A stretch of DNA of 49,972 nt from positions 1 through 49,972 of IMG/VR virus record IMGVR_UViG_3300034082_001508; one strand, given 5' to 3'. Made by a program: the position numbers and the translations under genes. The notes below the pieces were generated by a model, which was not told the DNA's origin, did not search any database, and worked only from the letters and a program-made list of their open reading frames with translations. Positions 37,651 to 45,449 of the stretch are shown piece by piece. Source of the DNA: a virus. Positions within the stretch are counted from its first letter, which is position 1. Every line of letters starts with the position of its first letter.

Positions 37651-37680
37651 CGTTTTTAATACTAACAAATACACAAATAA

Positions 37681-37719
37681 ATTTTACAATATTTATTATA
37701 ATATAAACAATTGTAAAAT
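37681..37719. promoter_or_regulatory. Inverted repeat around an ATATTTAT box before the endolysin
   Basis: ATTTTACAAT (37681-37690) and its perfect inverse ATTGTAAAAT (37710-37719) enclose ATATTTAT (37689-37696). This could be an operator or an mRNA hairpin timing endolysin expression. Confidence 0.5.
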
Positions 37720-37727
37720 TAAAAATT

Positions 37728-38546
37728 ATGTTATTAAAAATAGGGTCGACAGGTGATGACGTAAAAAAACTACAAACAAAACTAGGGGCAACACCTGATG
37801 GAACTTTTGGTCCTGGTACAGATAAATTGGTGAAAGAATGGCAAGCCAAAAATGGATTAACCGCTGACGGACTTGTTGGTGATGGAACTTGGATAAAAAT
37901 GTTTGGTTCGGTAATTAAAGAAGATGTTATAATACCTTCTTCAGGGAATTTAAAATTGGAAAAATTAAAAGGACATATCCCGGATTCCGTTATTACTCAA
38001 ATTCCTGAAGTTGCTTCTAAATTTGGTATTACTAGTAATTTAAGACTGGCTCACTTCTTGTCACAGGCTAGTCACGAATCAGGGGGTTTTAAAGCGGTTC
38101 AAGAAAATGTGAATTATTCGTCGGATGGTCTTAAAAAAATATTCCCAAAATATTTCCCTGGTAACTTATCAGAATCTTACGCTAGAAATCCTGAAAAAAT
38201 CGCATCTCGTGTTTATGGTGGTAGAATGGGTAATGGTGATGAAGCATCAAAAGAAGGTTATAAATTTCGTGGAAGAGGATTTTTACAAACCACAGGTAAA
38301 GAAAACTACACAAAATTTACAAAATTTATTGGTGAAGATTGTGTTAGTAATCCAGACCTTGTGGCGACAAAATATCCATTGGCATCTGCGGCATTTTTCT
38401 TTACATCAAACAGTCTTTGGTCTATTTGTGATAAAGGAGCGACAACTGATGTTGTGACTCAATTAACTAAGAGAATAAATGGTGGGACAATAGGGTTAGA
38501 CCAACGAATTAAAGAGTTTAATGAATTTTATAACTTATTGAAGTAA
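37728..38546 (+). CDS. Endolysin: peptidoglycan-binding domain + GH19 chitinase-like lysozyme
   Basis: 272 residues. Residues 1-60 are a PG_binding_1 domain (LKIGSTGDDVKKLQTKLGAT, PDGTFGPGTDKLVKEWQAKN). From about residue 80 a GH19 domain follows: LAHFLSQASHESGGFKAVQE (catalytic Glu in HESGGF), YKFRGRGFLQTTGKENYTKF and a WSICDKGA/RINGG C-terminal part. It cleaves glycan strands of peptidoglycan; with no signal peptide it needs a holin. A candidate membrane protein follows 10 nt later. Confidence 0.88.
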   Translation: MLLKIGSTGDDVKKLQTKLGATPDGTFGPGTDKLVKEWQAKNGLTADGLVGDGTWIKMFGSVIKEDVIIPSSGNLKLEKLKGHIPDSVITQIPEVASKFGITSNLRLAHFLSQASHESGGFKAVQENVNYSSDGLKKIFPKYFPGNLSESYARNPEKIASRVYGGRMGNGDEASKEGYKFRGRGFLQTTGKENYTKFTKFIGEDCVSNPDLVATKYPLASAAFFFTSNSLWSICDKGATTDVVTQLTKRINGGTIGLDQRIKEFNEFYNLLK

Positions 38547-38556
38547 CTTACTTATT

Positions 38557-38832
38557 ATGGAAAAAAAAGAAAATACGGGAGGAATAACGGATACTTTTTT
38601 TAATAAATTAAAGGAACAATCATTTACCATTATATTATTGGTGGGGATTATGTATTATCAAAATATGACCTTTAACAATCAACTTGTTGAGTATAAAAAA
38701 ATGATTGATGATAAAGAAACATTAATTTTAAAACTCACTGACGACGAAAGACAGAGATTAATTGAAAGAACTGAATATTTATTAGAACAACGTGATAAGT
38801 ATGTTGAGGAATTAATAAATAATAATAAATAA
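38557..38832 (+). CDS. Single-pass membrane coiled-coil protein next to the endolysin
   Basis: 91 residues. A short charged N-terminus, membrane helix SFTIILLVGIMYYQNMTF, then a long charged coiled coil (YKKMIDDKETLILKLTDDER...). Position and topology suit a holin- or spanin-like lysis component; not proven. Confidence 0.6.
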   Translation: MEKKENTGGITDTFFNKLKEQSFTIILLVGIMYYQNMTFNNQLVEYKKMIDDKETLILKLTDDERQRLIERTEYLLEQRDKYVEELINNNK

Positions 38833-38835
38833 AAA

Positions 38836-39273
38836 ATGAATAAGAAATTAATTAATGAAGATATTGCAAATATGAAATATCTTTTTGGGTATAAGGCTGG
38901 TAGAGTTATTTCAGAACAAGATTTTGATTATACTACCGACGATTATTTGGATACTGAAATAGATGAAAGTGGTTTACCTGAAAGATTAGTGAAACATATG
39001 GATAGTGATAAGATTGTTGGAACCCACAAACACGGAATAGGTTTTACCCCAAATCGTCACGGAGAAGAATTAGGTTTTGACATCCATTTAACAGATATAC
39101 CACACGAAACTAAATTTGGTGGTGTTGAAGTTGGTGATTTTGATGAAGAAATGGAAGAAGGTTATGGATACGACGATGTTGATGAAACTAACCCTGATGA
39201 TTTTGAAGACGATACTTTTGGGGATTTTGATTTAAGTAAATTAGGTCTTGATGACGAAGATGAAGAATATTAA
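38836..39273 (+). CDS. Acidic protein with two-site leader (LINE...ISEQ)
   Basis: 145 residues. MNKKLINEDIANMKYLFGYK continues to RVISE-QDFD, giving LINE and VISE sites. The mature part is highly acidic, ending in DFDLSKLGLDDEDEEY, with a His-rich middle (GTHKHGIGFTPNRHGEE). Resembles acidic scaffold or internal head proteins in charge and processing pattern. Confidence 0.6.
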   Translation: MNKKLINEDIANMKYLFGYKAGRVISEQDFDYTTDDYLDTEIDESGLPERLVKHMDSDKIVGTHKHGIGFTPNRHGEELGFDIHLTDIPHETKFGGVEVGDFDEEMEEGYGYDDVDETNPDDFEDDTFGDFDLSKLGLDDEDEEY

Positions 39274-39276
39274 TAT

Positions 39277-39306
39277 AAAAACCCCCAATTAAGGGGGTTT
39301 TTAATT
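39277..39306. terminator. Bidirectional terminator
   Basis: AAAACCCCC-AATTAA-GGGGGTTTT between convergent genes ending at 39273 (+) and 39307 (-). Confidence 0.85.
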
Positions 39307-40005
39307 TTAAGATAAGTCCTTCGACATATTGATTGCTGCTTGTAAAGCTTCAGGATTATTCTCAATTACTTTATGACCTCGTTTAGTATAAGGCATTACA
39401 TAAGATATTCCGGATTTTACCATCCATTTTTTATCTAAGTCATCACTTTCATCAAATAATTTGTCGTATTTTTGTTTCCAGCCAACCCATTCCCACTCTT
39501 CGTAGTCCTCTTCTTTTGGTTTATAAGATGGGTCAAATAATCTATCACCAATTTTAAATGTTTGTCCCCCTCTGTGGGTGTATCCGTGATATCCGGCAAT
39601 AAATTGTTGGTCGGGATACATATCATTGTATTCAATAATTGTTGCAACTCCGTGGGGGTATTCATCATTCACCACCATATTGTTTTGATAATACCACCAA
39701 CCTATCTCAATATCTCCAATATATTCACCCGTCTTTGATAAAAATGAATTAGGTAATTCATGTTCATTTTCATCCCCAAATGTATGATTTTTAATGATTC
39801 CACCAGTATATTTTTGAATTTTATAAACGCATTCGGGATTAACAACCCATCCGGCAGATGTTCTAACTGGTGTAATTCTTGAAACAAGTTTTGTAAAACC
39901 CAAATTTAAGTGAATTTTGTTTAATTTATCTTTTCCGGTGTATTCTGGATATTTTTCAAACTTTAATCTAAGTTTTCCGATGTAAGGTGTTGTGTTTTTT
40001 ATCAT
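39307..40005 (-). CDS. Unknown 232-residue protein
   Basis: Start ATG 40005 (MIKNTTPYIGKLRLKFEKYP). Contains GYHGYTHRGGQTFKIGDRLF-DPSY, an acidic Trp-rich stretch (KEEDYEEWEWVGWKQKYDKL) and a C-terminal helix. The longer in-frame start (40053) overlaps the opposite promoter. No known family; beta-rich with many aromatics. Confidence 0.55.
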   Translation of the reverse strand: MIKNTTPYIGKLRLKFEKYPEYTGKDKLNKIHLNLGFTKLVSRITPVRTSAGWVVNPECVYKIQKYTGGIIKNHTFGDENEHELPNSFLSKTGEYIGDIEIGWWYYQNNMVVNDEYPHGVATIIEYNDMYPDQQFIAGYHGYTHRGGQTFKIGDRLFDPSYKPKEEDYEEWEWVGWKQKYDKLFDESDDLDKKWMVKSGISYVMPYTKRGHKVIENNPEALQAAINMSKDLS

Positions 40006-40020
40006 AATTTTATATATTTG
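39990..40020 (+). promoter_or_regulatory. Bacteroidota-type promoter
   Basis: TTG at 39990-39992, 20-nt spacer, TATATTTG at 40013-40020. It lies upstream of a second, ATATTTAT-type box, so the 40055 gene may be read in two phases. Confidence 0.6.
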
Positions 40021-40042
40021 CCTAATGATACGAAAATTTAAA

Positions 40043-40050
40043 GTATTTAT
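40043..40050 (+). promoter_or_regulatory. GTATTTAT box 4 nt before ATG
   Basis: GTATTTAT-CAAT-ATG(40055), one mismatch from ATATTTAT. It fixes the start at 40055. Confidence 0.55.
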
Positions 40051-40054
40051 CAAT

Positions 40055-40513
40055 ATGAAATTAATTATTACAGAATCTCAGTATAAAAAAATAATAAAAG
40101 AGGATACCCAAATAGAATATAATAGTGAATTCTTAGATGGTGTTACGGTTGTTGTTGTATTTGAAGATGACCCATTATATGAACAAGTTAAAGAATACTT
40201 TGAGGAATATGGTTTTGGGTTTATGGTTCCCGGTAGTGATTTAATTATTATTGATGGGCAAATATTGGAAGGACAACCAGACGCTAAAAGTATATTAAAA
40301 TTTATTGAAGCTCACGAGGTTACTCACGTATTATTATCTCACGATGGTCCAAGAGATGCGAAAGATGAGTTGGAAGCTGATTTAGGTGCTTACCTATTAT
40401 TACAACATAAAGGATATTACGAATCTGTTCGTACATTATTAGACCATTTCCAAGAAAGACACGGAGTTGAGTTTGATGAGAGTATGTTGGACGATATAAA
40501 AGAAAGAATGTAA
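40055..40513 (+). CDS. HEVTH metallopeptidase-like protein with MKLIITE leader
   Basis: 152 residues. Leader MKLIITESQYKKIIKE-D. Zinc motif FIEAHEVTHVLLSHDG with H87, E88 and H91, and a third ligand in KDELEADLGAYLLL (about E107), the typical gluzincin/ImmA-like spacing. Third HExxH protein in the window. Packaging with the head or a maturation role is inferred from the leader. Confidence 0.68.
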   Translation: MKLIITESQYKKIIKEDTQIEYNSEFLDGVTVVVVFEDDPLYEQVKEYFEEYGFGFMVPGSDLIIIDGQILEGQPDAKSILKFIEAHEVTHVLLSHDGPRDAKDELEADLGAYLLLQHKGYYESVRTLLDHFQERHGVEFDESMLDDIKERM

Positions 40514-40514
40514 T

Positions 40515-41096
40515 ATGAAATTAATAATAACAGAAAAACAATATAGATTATTAGAGGATATCCAATCAATTCCTTTATCTAACCCAACATCATCAGTTTG
40601 TAAATCATTTTATAATAGATTTAAAAAAGAATTTCCAAATACTCCGGAATATATCTTAAAGGAATTTGTTACAAATGTTATATGTGGTAATGAAGAGAGT
40701 TATAAAACTGTGATGGGACAATATCATGGAGACCCAATACCTTTTTTAGGTAAAAAGATTTATGAGTATCTAAAAGGTCCTTGGAAATTACGGATAATTA
40801 ATGTTAATCCTGAAGATTTTGTTGAAAATAATATAAACGCATTCATTGAAAGAGAATTTGGTGAAGTGGATGCTTATTTTGTTAAGGACGATAAAGAAAG
40901 AATGGAAACACAAAAAGAACTAGCCATCTCAACAGGTAAAAACGAACCGATAATTGTACTTAAAGATAATCAAGGTAAGTATGAAATAGTTGAAGGATGG
41001 CATAGAACAATGTCCATATTAAAACTTGGTGATAATGGTGAGGATTTTAAAAATTGGAACAAAGTGAAGTTAAGAGCATTTGTTTCAGAAAAATAA
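40515..41096 (+). CDS. ParB-like nuclease-domain protein with MKLIITE leader
   Basis: 193 residues. Leader MKLIITEKQYRLLEDIQ. The C-terminal third has the ParB/sulfiredoxin-like pattern: GKNEPIIVLKDNQGKYEIVE followed by GWHRTMSILKLG (the conserved G-x-H-R element). The N-terminal two-thirds are helical. ParB-like folds bind NTP or act on DNA; here possibly a DNA-associated packaged protein. Follows the metallopeptidase gene by 1 nt and converges with 41085, overlapping by 12 nt. Confidence 0.65.
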   Translation: MKLIITEKQYRLLEDIQSIPLSNPTSSVCKSFYNRFKKEFPNTPEYILKEFVTNVICGNEESYKTVMGQYHGDPIPFLGKKIYEYLKGPWKLRIINVNPEDFVENNINAFIEREFGEVDAYFVKDDKERMETQKELAISTGKNEPIIVLKDNQGKYEIVEGWHRTMSILKLGDNGEDFKNWNKVKLRAFVSEK

Positions 41097-41444
41097 TCTC
41101 TCAATATTTTTTTTACCTTCAATATTAGCAGAATGAACTTTAATTTTAGGTAACTCAAGAGAATTCATTCTACAATACCCTATTAACCATAATCCCGCAT
41201 CATATCCGGTTCTATCTTTTATGGTATCATAATTAATATTTGTTTGGTTCTCCGGTAAATAATGATTTTGAGATAAATCATGGTCAAACGATATTACTTC
41301 AGGTAATCCGTGTTTTAAAATAGTATCAATAAATTCTAAATAGTCCTTAACTATTACCCATTCATTATTATTTTCATAAATTGGGTCAATAGTGTTTCTA
41401 AATACATCGTAAGGTTTTCGGTTATCGTCTAAAAATAATTTCAT
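41085..41444 (-). CDS. cREC-like (cyclic-phosphate-processing receiver) domain protein
   Basis: 119 residues from ATG 41444 (MKLFLDDNRKPYDVFRNTID). Receiver-like layout: acidic FLDDNRKP, WVIVKDYLEFIDTILK, PEVISFDHDLS with a central Asp, YDAGLWLIGYC and IKVHSANIEGKKNIERL. This matches the cREC family linked by comparative genomics to RNA repair and 2',3'-cyclic phosphate processing; function in phage unproven. Promoter with 4-nt gap selects this start. Confidence 0.65.
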   Translation of the reverse strand: MKLFLDDNRKPYDVFRNTIDPIYENNNEWVIVKDYLEFIDTILKHGLPEVISFDHDLSQNHYLPENQTNINYDTIKDRTGYDAGLWLIGYCRMNSLELPKIKVHSANIEGKKNIERLFF

Positions 41445-41448
41445 ACTG

Positions 41449-41478
41449 CAAAGATAATACATTTTTTGAATTTACCAA
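41449..41478 (-). promoter_or_regulatory. Promoter with 4-nt gap to ATG
   Basis: Minus-strand TTG (41478-41476), 19-nt spacer, TATCTTTG (41456-41449), four bases, ATG 41444. Confidence 0.7.
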
Positions 41479-41527
41479 TTTTATTATAAAAAACTTTATA
41501 TAAAGTAGGATTTTACCGATTTTACAG

Positions 41528-41535
41528 ATATTTAT
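41528..41535 (+). promoter_or_regulatory. ATATTTAT box 5 nt before ATG
   Basis: CAG-ATATTTAT-ATAAT-ATG(41541). Confidence 0.5.
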
Positions 41536-41540
41536 ATAAT

Positions 41541-41693
41541 ATGAAAGAACTAAAAAAACCTGAAGAAAAAAAAGTTAAAATATCAATAACTTTAAGTCCT
41601 GATTTAGATAAACGAATGGAGGACGAATTAACCAATAAATCAAGATTGATTGAAAAATTATTAAGAGAATATTATGGAAACAAAGATTTGTAG
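41541..41693 (+). CDS. Ribbon-helix-helix (CopG/Arc-like) DNA-binding protein (50 aa)
   Basis: MKELKKPEEKKVKISITLSP, DLDKRMEDELTNKSRLIEKL, LREYYGNKDL. The VKISITLS strand, helix, NKSRLIEKLL helix is the classic RHH fold. A small repressor likely controlling itself and the HNH gene it overlaps by 20 nt. Too short for most gene finders. Confidence 0.7.
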   Translation: MKELKKPEEKKVKISITLSPDLDKRMEDELTNKSRLIEKLLREYYGNKDL

Positions 41694-42270
41694 TAAATGT
41701 AAGGTTGAAAAGGATTTTTGTGTGTTTATAAATTCTAAAAGAACTAAAGATGGTAAGACGAGTATTTGTAAAAAATGTAATTCTGAAAGAGGAAAAATTT
41801 ACAACTTAAATAACCCTCAAAAACACAAAGAAAGAAGTAAAAGATGGTCTGAAAATAATCCGGACAAAGTAAAGGATAAAAGTAAAAGATGGGCAGAAAA
41901 TAATCCGGAAAAAATAAAGAAAAAAAGAAGGGTTTATGAAAGTAAAAGAAAACAAAATGACCCTGTATTCAAAATAAAATCAAATTATTCATCATTATTA
42001 TCTCGCTCATTCAAAATTAAAGGAGTTAAAAAACCAGGAAAAACAATAGAATTATTAGGGTGTTCTATTGATTTTTTTATAATTCATTTAACTAAACAAT
42101 TTACGGACGGAATGAGTTTGGATAATTACGGAAAATGGCATATTGACCATATAGTACCTTTATCATCGGCAGGTAATGATTTACATAAATTAAAAAAATT
42201 ATGTCATTACACTAATCTACAACCTCTTTGGGCAATTGATAATATAATGAAACGAGATAAAATCTTATAG
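41674..42270 (+). CDS. HNH homing endonuclease
   Basis: 198 residues. An N-terminal zinc ribbon (CSKCKVEKDF...CKKC), a Lys-rich repeat linker (ERSKRWSENNPDKVKDKSKR) and a C-terminal HNH domain: KWHIDHIVPLSSAGNDLHKL, CHYTNLQPLWAIDNIMKRDK. A free-standing mobile endonuclease, probably repressed by the overlapping RHH protein. Confidence 0.82.
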   Translation: METKICSKCKVEKDFCVFINSKRTKDGKTSICKKCNSERGKIYNLNNPQKHKERSKRWSENNPDKVKDKSKRWAENNPEKIKKKRRVYESKRKQNDPVFKIKSNYSSLLSRSFKIKGVKKPGKTIELLGCSIDFFIIHLTKQFTDGMSLDNYGKWHIDHIVPLSSAGNDLHKLKKLCHYTNLQPLWAIDNIMKRDKIL

Positions 42271-42272
42271 TA

Positions 42273-42357
42273 TGACAATTTGTCAGTAAAGTATGTTATT
42301 GTGTCAGGTTAATTACTTTGGCACGATTTTGATAAAAAAATGTTTGTGCTTGACACA
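42273..42357 (+). promoter_or_regulatory. dnaK control region with TGACA/TGTCA inverted repeats
   Basis: TGACAATTTGTCA (42273-42285, perfect 6-bp arms), then TGTGTCA (42300-42306) and its inverse TGACACA (42351-42357), with TTTGGCACG between. No TAnnTTTG box. This resembles regulated heat-shock promoters of flavobacterial hosts more than phage promoters elsewhere in the window. Confidence 0.4.
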
Positions 42358-42399
42358 TTCAAAATAAACATATATACTTAAACAAAACTTATTAAAACT

Positions 42400-44268
42400 A
42401 TGGGAAAAATTTTAGGCGTGGATTTAGGAACCACAAATTCTTGTTGTTCAATTATGGAGGGTGGAGACCCAATAATTATTGCCAATTCTGAAGGTAAAAG
42501 AACAACACCATCAATCATTGCTTTTTTAGAAGGCGGTGAAAGAAAAGTTGGTGACCCAGCAAAAAGACAAGCGGTTACCAATCCAACAAAAACTATCCAC
42601 TCAATTAAACGATTTATGGGACTTACCTATGATGAGAGTAAAAAAGAACTTAAAAATGTTCCTTACTCAGTAATTAATGAAGGGTCTCAACCAAGAGTTC
42701 AAATTGATGATAGACAATACTCACCACAAGAATTATCCGCAATTATCTTACAAAAGATGAAACAAACTGCGGAAGATTATGTTGGTGAAACAATTACAGA
42801 TGCGGTTATCACCGTACCAGCTTATTTTAACGATGCCCAACGTCAGGCAACTATTGAAGCGGGACAAATCGCCGGATTAAATGTGTTAAGGATAATTTCG
42901 GAACCAACCGCGGCTGCTCTTGCGTATGGACTTGATAAAAAGGGGGATAGTAAAATTGTTGTGTTTGACTGCGGAGGTGGAACTCACGACGTGTCTATTC
43001 TTGACTTAGGTGGTGGAGTATTTGAGGTATTATCTACCGATGGAGACACTCACTTAGGAGGGGACGACTTTGACAGAGTCATTATTGATTACTTGATTGA
43101 AGAATTTAAGAATGATAATGTCGGTATAGACATCTCAAAAGACGCTATGGCATTACAAAGGTTAAGAGAAGGTGCTGAGAAAGCGAAGGTTGAATTATCT
43201 TCATCTCCTCAGACAGAAATCAACTTACCTTATTTAAGTGCCGACGCTACCGGACCAAAACACTTGGTTAAAACTTTATCGAGAGCTAAGTTTGAACAAC
43301 TTGCTTCTGATTTAATTAAAAGAACAATTGACCCTTGTAAAACGGCATTGAAAAATGCGAAACTTAAGGTTTCCGACATTGATGAGGTTATCCTTGTTGG
43401 TGGAACAACAAGAATCCCGGCAATACAAGAGGCGGTTAAGAAGTTCTTTGGTAAAGAACCATCAAAAGGTGTTAATCCGGATGAAGTAGTTGCGTTAGGA
43501 GCAGCTATTCAAGGAGGTGTATTGGCTGGTGATGTGAAAGATGTATTGTTATTAGACGTAACACCACTTTCATTAGGTATTGAAACAATGGGTGGTATTT
43601 TAACACGACTTATTGAGGCAAATACTACAATCCCAACCAAAAAGTCACAAGTTTTCTCAACGGCCATTGATAATCAACCTTCTGTAGAGATTCACGTTTT
43701 ACAAGGGGAGAGACCGATGGCTAAAGACAACAGAACGATGGGTAGATTCCATTTAGATGGATTACCACCGTCTATGAGAGGAACTCCGAAAATACAAGTA
43801 ACTTTTGATATTGATGCAAATGGTATCATCAATGTTTCTGCGGTTGATGAAGCAACAAACAAAACACAATCAATTAGAATTGAGGGTTCAACGGGATTAT
43901 CTCAAGAAGACATTGAAAGAATGAAAACTGAAGCTGAAGAAAACGCTGAAGCAGACAAAAAGGTTAAAGAGGATGTGGATACGTTAAACTCTGCAGACAA
44001 CCTGATATTCCAAACAGGTAAATCTTTAACGGATTTAGAGGATAAGATTTCTGAAGAACAAAAAACAGAAATAACAACTCTTCTTGATACCTTGAAAGAA
44101 TCGCATTCTAATAAAGATGTGGAAAATGTTAAAACGATTATGGAAGAACTTACTCAAAAGTTCCAAACCATTACTCAGGAATTATACAATAGTGTAAATG
44201 AGAGTGAGACACCGGAATCAGATATTAACGCTTCGGACGTAGAGTTTGAAGAGGTTAAACCTGATTAA
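42400..44268 (+). CDS. dnaK: Full-length Hsp70 chaperone DnaK
   Basis: 622 residues, close to the bacterial length (about 630). ATPase domain: [71 protein letters not shown] (His where most DnaK have Phe) and [16 protein letters not shown]. Linker [17 protein letters not shown], substrate domain [12 protein letters not shown]...; C-terminus ends [10 protein letters not shown] as in DnaK. No DnaJ or GrpE nearby, so it must use host co-chaperones. It folds phage or stressed host proteins; acquisition from the host is likely. Confidence 0.97.
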   Translation: MGKILGVDLGTTNSCCSIMEGGDPIIIANSEGKRTTPSIIAFLEGGERKVGDPAKRQAVTNPTKTIHSIKRFMGLTYDESKKELKNVPYSVINEGSQPRVQIDDRQYSPQELSAIILQKMKQTAEDYVGETITDAVITVPAYFNDAQRQATIEAGQIAGLNVLRIISEPTAAALAYGLDKKGDSKIVVFDCGGGTHDVSILDLGGGVFEVLSTDGDTHLGGDDFDRVIIDYLIEEFKNDNVGIDISKDAMALQRLREGAEKAKVELSSSPQTEINLPYLSADATGPKHLVKTLSRAKFEQLASDLIKRTIDPCKTALKNAKLKVSDIDEVILVGGTTRIPAIQEAVKKFFGKEPSKGVNPDEVVALGAAIQGGVLAGDVKDVLLLDVTPLSLGIETMGGILTRLIEANTTIPTKKSQVFSTAIDNQPSVEIHVLQGERPMAKDNRTMGRFHLDGLPPSMRGTPKIQVTFDIDANGIINVSAVDEATNKTQSIRIEGSTGLSQEDIERMKTEAEENAEADKKVKEDVDTLNSADNLIFQTGKSLTDLEDKISEEQKTEITTLLDTLKESHSNKDVENVKTIMEELTQKFQTITQELYNSVNESETPESDINASDVEFEEVKPD

Positions 44269-44289
44269 CATTTTACAATAATGTTTTTT

Positions 44290-44321
44290 TAATCCCAATA
44301 ATTTTTTTATTGGGATTTTTT
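44290..44321 (+). terminator. Rho-independent terminator of dnaK
   Basis: AATCCCAATAA / TTATTGGGATT stem and T-run. Confidence 0.85.
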
Positions 44322-44324
44322 GTT

Positions 44325-44332
44325 TATCTTTG
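44325..44332 (+). promoter_or_regulatory. TATCTTTG box
   Basis: -7 box immediately after the dnaK terminator, 18 nt before ATG 44351; the -33 region is occupied by the terminator T-run. Confidence 0.5.
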
Positions 44333-44350
44333 TCCCATAAATTAAATATT

Positions 44351-44572
44351 ATGAATGTAGTAGAATTTTTAGATTGGATTGTTGCGATGAATTTCCAACA
44401 TTATAAAACAGAATCATTTCCTGATTATACACCGGATGGTTCATCTCATTTTTACATACTTGGAAGTCCGGAAAGATTTACAAGTCAGGAATTAAAGAAT
44501 ATTTACACAGGTGAAATGAACGATGAATTACGTGACAGATGGAATTGGGCGTTAACTGATAAAAATAAGTAA
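44351..44572 (+). CDS. Unknown small protein (73 aa)
   Basis: Start ATG 44351 (MNVVEFLDWIVAMNFQHYKT), preferred to an upstream TTG inside the promoter. Contains YTPDGSSHFYILGSPERFTS and a helical acidic end. First gene of the 44351-48584 run. Unknown function. Confidence 0.5.
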   Translation: MNVVEFLDWIVAMNFQHYKTESFPDYTPDGSSHFYILGSPERFTSQELKNIYTGEMNDELRDRWNWALTDKNK

Positions 44573-44575
44573 GAG

Positions 44576-45166
44576 ATGAAAGGTAAATTAGAAAAAATAG
44601 GCGATAAGTGGTTCATAAGGTATACGAGGTATGAAGGTGGTGGGTCTTTTAGATTACCATTACATCCAAATTTTGTGGAAATGACGGATTTTGTTTATAT
44701 TAAGAATGAGAGATTTTACGATGGTGATGAAATTGACTTTATTGATGTGTTAGTCAATCCTATGGGAAGAGATGTTGACCCAAATAATTTAGGTCAAAAT
44801 CATTCTCTTTGTAAATGGTATGCCAGACCCTATTTAGATGAAAAAGATGAACAAAAACAACATCTAATTGATATGATGAAGGGTGATGAAGAATTGGGGT
44901 TATATAAACAAATCGACCAAAATAACCTTGTCACGAAAGGTAGCACTGCTTTAGTTAAAGAAATTAAACTTGAGGATATCTTTAACGATGAGAAAAGAGA
45001 AGGGGCTAAAAGAGTAATTCATCAACATAAAGTTTTGAAAGGTTTGTATTTAATCAACCCAGCTCATTTAATAATGACAAGTGATGGTTATGGTGAATTT
45101 CCGGATGGTTTTAAATTAACAGAAAAAGGTATTCAATACATTATTGAACAATTAAATAAAGAATAA
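44576..45166 (+). CDS. Conserved unknown protein (196 aa)
   Basis: MKGKLEKIGDKWFIRYTRYE, GGSFRLPLHPNFVEM... a beta-rich start of a type I have seen in many Flavobacterium-phage proteins, then a helical C-terminus (LTEKGIQYIIEQLNKE). Function unknown. Confidence 0.55.
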   Translation: MKGKLEKIGDKWFIRYTRYEGGGSFRLPLHPNFVEMTDFVYIKNERFYDGDEIDFIDVLVNPMGRDVDPNNLGQNHSLCKWYARPYLDEKDEQKQHLIDMMKGDEELGLYKQIDQNNLVTKGSTALVKEIKLEDIFNDEKREGAKRVIHQHKVLKGLYLINPAHLIMTSDGYGEFPDGFKLTEKGIQYIIEQLNKE

Positions 45167-45178
45167 AAAATATTTCAT

Positions 45179-45439
45179 ATGGAAGAAATTAACAACTATT
45201 GGTTTTGTGAGATTGGTCCACTACACGAGGGAGAAAGTATTGGTGATTGGCCGTTAAGGTCTATAGTAAAAGATAAATTTGAAGAATTAACAGGCAGAGA
45301 TGCCCTAACCTGTTCTTCCGGGTGGGGATTACCATATGAAATTAAGGAGATAAATTCTTTAATTAGAATTTTACATATTACAGACCCTTCAGGGGAGAAG
45401 TTAAGAAAAATAAAAGACATATTGTATGAAAGAAAATAA
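45179..45439 (+). CDS. Unknown small protein (86 aa)
   Basis: MEEINNYWFCEIGPLHEGES..., GDWPLRSIVKDKFEELTGRD, ending EKLRKIKDILYERK. Alpha/beta. No family. Confidence 0.5.
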   Translation: MEEINNYWFCEIGPLHEGESIGDWPLRSIVKDKFEELTGRDALTCSSGWGLPYEIKEINSLIRILHITDPSGEKLRKIKDILYERK

Positions 45440-45449
45440 AAAATAAAAA

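Noticed and set aside
42300-42345. Sigma-54 promoter upstream of dnaK
   Set aside because: TTTGGCACG fits the -24 element, but the expected GC at -12 reads AT, so the match is incomplete.
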